Part shown: positions 59,741 through 64,000 of the stretch, piece by piece
How positions within the stretch are numbered: position 1 is the stretch's first letter
Layout of the letters: each line of letters begins with the position of its first letter
DNA from: Collinsella tanakaei
Lineage (GTDB): Bacteria > Actinomycetota > Coriobacteriia > Coriobacteriales > Coriobacteriaceae
DNA length: 64,000 bases
Assembly: GCF_021531055.1 (NCBI RefSeq)
Contig: NZ_JADYTL010000003.1
Span: 1 to 64,000 of the forward strand
Reading direction: 5' to 3'
Notes under the pieces: model-generated
Told to the model about the DNA's origin: nothing
Seen by the model: the letters and a program-made list of their open reading frames with translations, nothing else
Databases searched by the model: none
Translations under genes and position numbers: made by a program

Positions 59741-60838
59741 CTACTGCGTTACTTCCAAGAGCTTTTGATTGATGCGTGTCTGGACCTCGAGAAGATAGGC
59801 CTGATCCTCGGCAGACAAGCTGTCTTCATCAATTGACTCGAGCGCTTCCATAGTATCGGAGTATTGCGTCATCATGTCCCCGTACTTCGCAACAAGCTCC
59901 AGAGACGTCGGGTCTTCGTTATACTCCTCCATGAATTCGACGTACTCATCAAAGAACGCTTCGTATTCGTCCATAGTTGCTTTGAAGTCACCCGTAGAAC
60001 CATCCACGGCTTCCGATTCACCGTCTCCCGCAGTGCTCTCGGACGACGTATTCCCGCCATCATCACTCTGTTCGGTAGCTTCATCAGACTTGTCAGATTC
60101 CGACTTATCCACAATCTCTACGGGCGCAAACACTCCCTCAACGTCGAAGTCATTGCCGTAAAATGCACCGCGGACGTCAGAATAATCGGAATAGACGTCA
60201 GAGTGTCCATCGGACCAAGCCTCGTACACATCGCTGTGTGCATCCGACCATGCGTCATATGCATCGCCGCTTGCATCCGACCATTCATCATAGGGAACGC
60301 TATCGTAAGCATCTGCTATGATACCATCGTAGTATACGTCGTATGCTTCATCGAATGCATCCTCATATATTGCGTCGTAATAGTCATCGAATGCATCGTC
60401 ATAGATTGCGTCGTAGAAATCTTCTGTCGCCCTATCCCAATTTCGGTCTTCGCTCAGATCAACATTATCGACAACCGCTTGATAGTATTCACGTCCGTAC
60501 TTGACAGCACGCTCAGCAAGACCTTCGGTTTCACTTACTGCCAAGTCATACCAGTCCTGCAGGCGATCTGCATTCGCCAGATAATCATCAAACGTATCAC
60601 CTACTTCAGAAAAGACCTTCTCCTGCTCATCGAGAAGCATCTGCGAAGTGTCTGAAAAATCAGCTTGGGCTTTAGCGATTATCGACTCCAAAGGATTCGA
60701 GGAGTCTTGCTCCGTCGCTTGCGTCTGCTGGACAGTCTTATCGGTACTCTCACTGGCGTTCGACGCCTCTTGCCCGCCACAACCAGCAAGGGCAAAACAC
60801 AGTACTCCAACCATTCCTGCAATAATGTGCTTTTTCAT
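59741..60838 (-). CDS. Acidic lipoprotein with Tyr/Asp/Ala repeats
   Basis: 365 residues. The signal peptide ends in lipobox LAGC (Cys 20). The region 135-225 is made of short repeats such as YDAIYDDAFDDYYDAIYEDA and YDAWSDAHSDVYEAWSDGHS. An acidic low-complexity linker follows and a helical C-terminal domain (about 285-365, MDEYEAFFDEYVEFMEEY) that resembles DUF6591. It is tail to tail with the XRE gene. It is AT-richer than the window average, like the island. Function unknown; surface-exposed on the cytoplasmic membrane. Confidence 0.82.
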   Translation of the reverse strand: MKKHIIAGMVGVLCFALAGCGGQEASNASESTDKTVQQTQATEQDSSNPLESIIAKAQADFSDTSQMLLDEQEKVFSEVGDTFDDYLANADRLQDWYDLAVSETEGLAERAVKYGREYYQAVVDNVDLSEDRNWDRATEDFYDAIYDDAFDDYYDAIYEDAFDEAYDVYYDGIIADAYDSVPYDEWSDASGDAYDAWSDAHSDVYEAWSDGHSDVYSDYSDVRGAFYGNDFDVEGVFAPVEIVDKSESDKSDEATEQSDDGGNTSSESTAGDGESEAVDGSTGDFKATMDEYEAFFDEYVEFMEEYNEDPTSLELVAKYGDMMTQYSDTMEALESIDEDSLSAEDQAYLLEVQTRINQKLLEVTQ

Positions 60839-60868
60839 TTATCCTCCTCTACAGGTTCCATTTGCCTG

Positions 60869-61423
60869 TCAGACCGATTTCTTGTCTTGCCTTTTCAGCA
60901 CCACCATCCACACGGCAGCGGCAACAATCACCACGCCTGCCACGATGTACACCACAGGCGCCATGCCCCACTCGTGCGTCGCGTTGGGTAGCACGCCACG
61001 ATCGGTGAAGTCCCACACGATAAGACGGGAAACCGCGAGCGTGAGCACGCCGAACACCGCAGAGCCGATGGGCTTACCCAAAGCGGCGAGCAATAGCGCA
61101 AACGCAGCCAGAACCGCTACGGACCCGATGATCGGCACGAGAATGACGAATGCGTTCCCGCTTCCCATCTGTCCAATCGCCAGATAGGCGCGTGCGTACT
61201 CCAGCAACGAAAGATCGACCGCATCCGCCGCGGTGATTCCCGCTTCCTCGGCAAACCAGACATCTGGCATCTGCGCCGCAGCCTGCCGAAAGTCCTCACC
61301 AGCCGAACCCCACGGCAGGAAGAAGACCGCCAGCAACACCGCGGCAGCAACGACCATCACGATCCATGCCGCCAGCGCCTGCGAAACGCCTCCCCCGCCA
61401 TCCGTCGTCCGTACGTTTTCCAT
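60869..61423 (-). CDS. Membrane protein with four helices
   Basis: 184 residues. Segments at about 15-40 (AWIVMVVAAAVLLAVFFL), 90-120, 125-145 and 155-178; a loop of about 45 residues between the first two is likely outside. It follows the MerR gene by 12 bases on the same strand, so the regulator probably controls it. No family recognised. Confidence 0.78.
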   Translation of the reverse strand: MENVRTTDGGGGVSQALAAWIVMVVAAAVLLAVFFLPWGSAGEDFRQAAAQMPDVWFAEEAGITAADAVDLSLLEYARAYLAIGQMGSGNAFVILVPIIGSVAVLAAFALLLAALGKPIGSAVFGVLTLAVSRLIVWDFTDRGVLPNATHEWGMAPVVYIVAGVVIVAAAVWMVVLKRQDKKSV

Positions 61424-61435
61424 CTTCCAACCTTC

Positions 61436-62332
61436 CTATCGACATCCATCCGTATCCGCTGCACAGGCACGTGCCGCCTGCGCGAGAAATGAAAACGCGC
61501 CGTTTCCAAAAACGAGCTCGATCGGCACGCCGTTTTCCGCCTCGGATAAAAATGCTGCGAGGGTACGCACGGCGAACGTGACACCGCCATCAGCTCCGGC
61601 ATATCCGGGCGCACCGTCGGCTATCGCACCGTCATCAACCGCTCGCATCCGCCCGTTCGCCACCGTATCCGCGATATCCCATACCACCTGTTTGGCGGCA
61701 GCGCATGTGGGCGCAACCTCGTCGGAAACGAGTTCAGCAACGCGTTCGACAAGCGCCCGGCATCGCTGTCCCGAGACCGACGGCTCGCCCGCATCCGCCG
61801 CATCCGCATCGCCGCGCAACACGGCGAGCAGCCAGTCTACCGCGGTGGACAGCCCCGTGCGCACACGCTCGGCGACCTCGATATCCGTGTCCTGCACGAA
61901 CGCCGCCGCTTGTACCGCACGCTCCACGCTGCGCTCCAGTGCCGCCTCCATCACCGCGAACAGGCGCTCCGTCGGCTGAGCGGCAACGGCATCCGCCAGG
62001 CACTCGAGCGCTGCCAACTTGCCATCGAACTCCGCACGTCGAGCGTGAAGCGAGCGCGCCTTCGCGCGCACGGTCCGATCGAGTGCATCGCCATCCTCGA
62101 GGATGTCCGACACCGCCGATTCGACCTCCGCCAGCGTGAAGCCGGCACGCTTGAGCTGGCCGACGAGATAGAACATGTACAGGTCGCCCTCGTCGAAACG
62201 CGAGTACCCGGGCTTGGATACCGCCGGCTCCCAAAAGCCCAGGCCACCGCTTTTGGTGTTGTGATAGCACAGGTCTTGGATCATATGCCGGCTCAGCCCT
62301 GTCAGTTTTTCAACCTGCGATCGTTCCCACAT
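61436..62332 (-). CDS. MerR-family regulator with large effector domain
   Basis: 298 residues from the ATG at 62332 (GGGAGGCGA upstream). The winged helix (SQVEKLTGLSRHMIQDLCYHN, split here into SQVEKLTGLSRH and MIQDLCYHN) and GYSRFDEGDLYMFYLVGQLK identify MerR. A coiled-coil linker follows to about 125. The remaining 170 residues form an unrecognised alanine-rich helical domain, much longer than in metal sensors and more like BmrR or TipA types in length. It is probably co-transcribed with the membrane protein behind it. Confidence 0.85.
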   Translation of the reverse strand: MWERSQVEKLTGLSRHMIQDLCYHNTKSGGLGFWEPAVSKPGYSRFDEGDLYMFYLVGQLKRAGFTLAEVESAVSDILEDGDALDRTVRAKARSLHARRAEFDGKLAALECLADAVAAQPTERLFAVMEAALERSVERAVQAAAFVQDTDIEVAERVRTGLSTAVDWLLAVLRGDADAADAGEPSVSGQRCRALVERVAELVSDEVAPTCAAAKQVVWDIADTVANGRMRAVDDGAIADGAPGYAGADGGVTFAVRTLAAFLSEAENGVPIELVFGNGAFSFLAQAARACAADTDGCR

Positions 62333-62761
62333 CGTCGCCTCCCTCCCATCACATGCTGTACCGTCCGGTAACAGGACGGCAAGAATGCCGCGGCGGAGAC
62401 GCGCATCGCCCGTCGGTTGGCGATGCGTCTGACGGTGCGGCCATCCTGCCGCACCACGGTTGTCGAGCCTGCCCATATGCAGCCCCTTCCTGGATCATCT
62501 CGGCCCAAGATCCACTCGGGCCCTTCCAGAACGGTGCTTGCGATTTTCGCGAACGATAGCGCGGCATTCCTCAGTTCCCAACTGAGGAATCCGACGGGGA
62601 TTTGTGCATGGGAGGGCCGACGGGCGCACAAAAGGCCCCGCGTGGTAGCCTATCCACGCGGGGCCGGTCGGCTTCTATTCGGATTCATCACATGGTGGCA
62701 AACGAGCCGGCATTCGACCTGAAGAATCTCTCGGAAATCTATTCCGCGTACCGCATCCCCT
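62333..62761. other. Intergenic region before the MerR operon
   Basis: No convincing gene. It holds a perfect 11-bp hairpin (62566-62590, arms ATTCCTCAGTT/AACTGAGGAAT, loop CCC) and the terminator at 62629-62665. The hairpin lies about 235 bases from the MerR start and could be an operator. Confidence 0.6.
62629..62665 (-). terminator. Terminator of the kinase gene
   Basis: A perfect 12-bp stem GGCCCCGCGTGG/CCACGCGGGGCC with an 8-base loop is followed on the minus strand by TTTTG. Confidence 0.85.
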
Positions 62762-64000
62762 TTACCAAGGCATGGCGTACACGTCGATGCTCTCGTATGC
62801 CGGTGAACGGTCGAGCGTCACCTCGAAGGTCAACGTCTCGCCCTCGTCCGGCAGCGTCGCATAACCCGTCTGGCCGAACACGATGGCGCCCTGGGCATCA
62901 CGCAGCACGACGCACAGCGATACAGTCGAGGGGTCAAGCCACATATCGCCGCCGGCTTCCTCGAGCGTTACCTCTCCGACCACGCTGTCATTGCCGATGG
63001 AATCGGGGACGACCGCCACGTTGTCGACGGTAAACGAACTTTGCCGCTCATCGGTGCGCACGGCGTCCTGCGCTTCGGGGCGCGCGATGGTGAACTCAAC
63101 GGAATCGGGCGCAGTGTCGTTGCCCGCGATGCCTCCGAAATACTGCACCTCGCCGGGGAAGATATCGCTCATGTACTGCGAGTCGACCGACACGATGCCA
63201 CCCGAAGCGTCCCTGCCGGTCAGCGTCACCTTCGTGAAGGTGATCTTGAGGTCCTTGCTCGTGTTCTTGATGCCGTAGGCATAGTGGAACAGTCCGTCGG
63301 TTCCGCGCTCCCACCACGTCTCGACGAGCTCCAGCGAATCGAGCGGGTCGATGTCGGTCGCCGTCAAGGCACCGCTCCCGCCTGCCGGTACATCGTCGCC
63401 GCCGATCTTGTCCTCGACGATATCGCCCGTGCCTGAAGGAGCAGCCGTATCGCCCGCATCGTCGGTCGCCGCACCTGCGCCGGCACCCGCATCCTGCTGG
63501 ACGGTTTCCGCTGCGGGCACAGACGCCCTCGTCACGATCTCGAAGATGATGATGCCCGTCGCGCACAGCGCCATGACGACGGCGAGCGCCAACAGCACAT
63601 ATTTGATGATGCGACGGTCGCGCGACCGGGCCTTTCGCTCGGAATCGTCCGAAGCATGCCTGTCGCCCTGCTTGACCTGCCATCGACGAGACGGCCCCAT
63701 ACCGGGTCGATCGCCCGCGACAGTACCGTCGGAGGCATCCTGCGGCGTGCCCGTCGAAACCCGCCCCTCCCCGACATCCGCGTTCCCCAAACAACAGCGC
63801 ACCGCACACTCCAACGCCTCCGCGCTCGCAAAACGCCGACTCGGCTCGAAATCGCATGCCTGCTCGACGACCTCGCGTAGCACGTGGGGAACACGCGACT
63901 CGTCCGCAAGCTTCGCCTCGTACGCCTCGTCATCCGGGACGAGTCCTGTCAGCATGTAGCCCAGCACGCATCCGATCGCATGCACGTCGCTGCGGGCATC
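62762..64000 (-). CDS. Ser/Thr protein kinase, C-terminal part (cut by window edge)
   Basis: At least 412 residues are present; the start lies beyond 64000. The first visible residues, DARSDVHAIGCVLGYMLTG, match kinase subdomain IX, and a CDFEPSRRFASAEAL segment matches subdomain XI (the R of RRF). A basic linker precedes one membrane helix (IIKYVLLALAVVMALCATG), then a Gly/Ala/Thr-rich linker and an extracellular beta domain of about 190 residues (WWERGTDGLFHYAYGIKN, ending YESIDVYAMPW). No PASTA repeats. The catalytic loop is outside the window, so activity cannot be judged. Confidence 0.85.
   Translation of the reverse strand, partial: DARSDVHAIGCVLGYMLTGLVPDDEAYEAKLADESRVPHVLREVVEQACDFEPSRRFASAEALECAVRCCLGNADVGEGRVSTGTPQDASDGTVAGDRPGMGPSRRWQVKQGDRHASDDSERKARSRDRRIIKYVLLALAVVMALCATGIIIFEIVTRASVPAAETVQQDAGAGAGAATDDAGDTAAPSGTGDIVEDKIGGDDVPAGGSGALTATDIDPLDSLELVETWWERGTDGLFHYAYGIKNTSKDLKITFTKVTLTGRDASGGIVSVDSQYMSDIFPGEVQYFGGIAGNDTAPDSVEFTIARPEAQDAVRTDERQSSFTVDNVAVVPDSIGNDSVVGEVTLEEAGGDMWLDPSTVSLCVVLRDAQGAIVFGQTGYATLPDEGETLTFEVTLDRSPAYESIDVYAMPW

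Overview
The window is high-GC DNA from a Gram-positive anaerobe, most likely class Coriobacteriia and probably Collinsella or a close relative. This is inferred from the gene content (reverse rubrerythrin, hybrid cluster protein, FeoA-FeoB fusion, 4Fe-4S aldo/keto reductase), the strong Shine-Dalgarno sites and the dense intergenic palindromes. No rRNA, tRNA or CRISPR was recognised.

Layout. 0.1-9.5 kb: a DUF5131 protein with an apparently damaged start, a reverse rubrerythrin, a solute-binding protein interrupted by two in-frame TAG codons, a 1045-residue double-Cache mechanosensitive channel, a LysR regulator and two membrane proteins. 9.5-15.7 kb: a winged-helix protein with an RGG tail, an XRE-alanine aminotransferase fusion with an operator array, a cysteine hydrolase and feoAB. 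15.9-32.9 kb: a tricarboxylate block with aconitase, a MmgE/PrpD protein, two paralogous 759-residue aconitase-superfamily hydratases, a CitMHS transporter, a PrpF isomerase, a decarboxylating dehydrogenase and two LysR regulators. Aconitase, hydratase 1 and the dehydrogenase share one operator architecture, so they look like one regulon feeding citrate or aconitate towards 2-oxoglutarate. 32.9-44.6 kb: housekeeping and transport genes (YbaK, YdcF, esterase, PPOX, asnS, a duplicated binding protein with its ABC transporter, aldo/keto reductase, a small MscS). 44.6-50.5 kb: a HerA-like ATPase pseudogene, a membrane protein, divergent hcp and a Crp/Fnr regulator, and a quinone-reductase-like flavoprotein.

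50.7-60.8 kb is an accessory island, visibly more AT-rich in its right half. Nine minus-strand genes run together: a DUF4839/PASTA-like membrane protein, two zinc-ribbon proteins, a small membrane protein, an SPFH-GYF protein, a stand-alone GYF protein, a 440-residue glycine-zipper protein, a GIY-YIG-like protein and a frameshifted DUF4230 gene. A divergent XRE regulator sits at the head. I consider this the best candidate for an undescribed system, perhaps for membrane stress or defence. 60.8-64 kb holds a MerR operon and the C-terminal part of a Ser/Thr kinase cut by the window edge.

The spaces between genes carry several families of perfect palindromes, a 20-bp repeat array arranged in two opposing arms, and a 215-bp element with 27-bp terminal inverted repeats.
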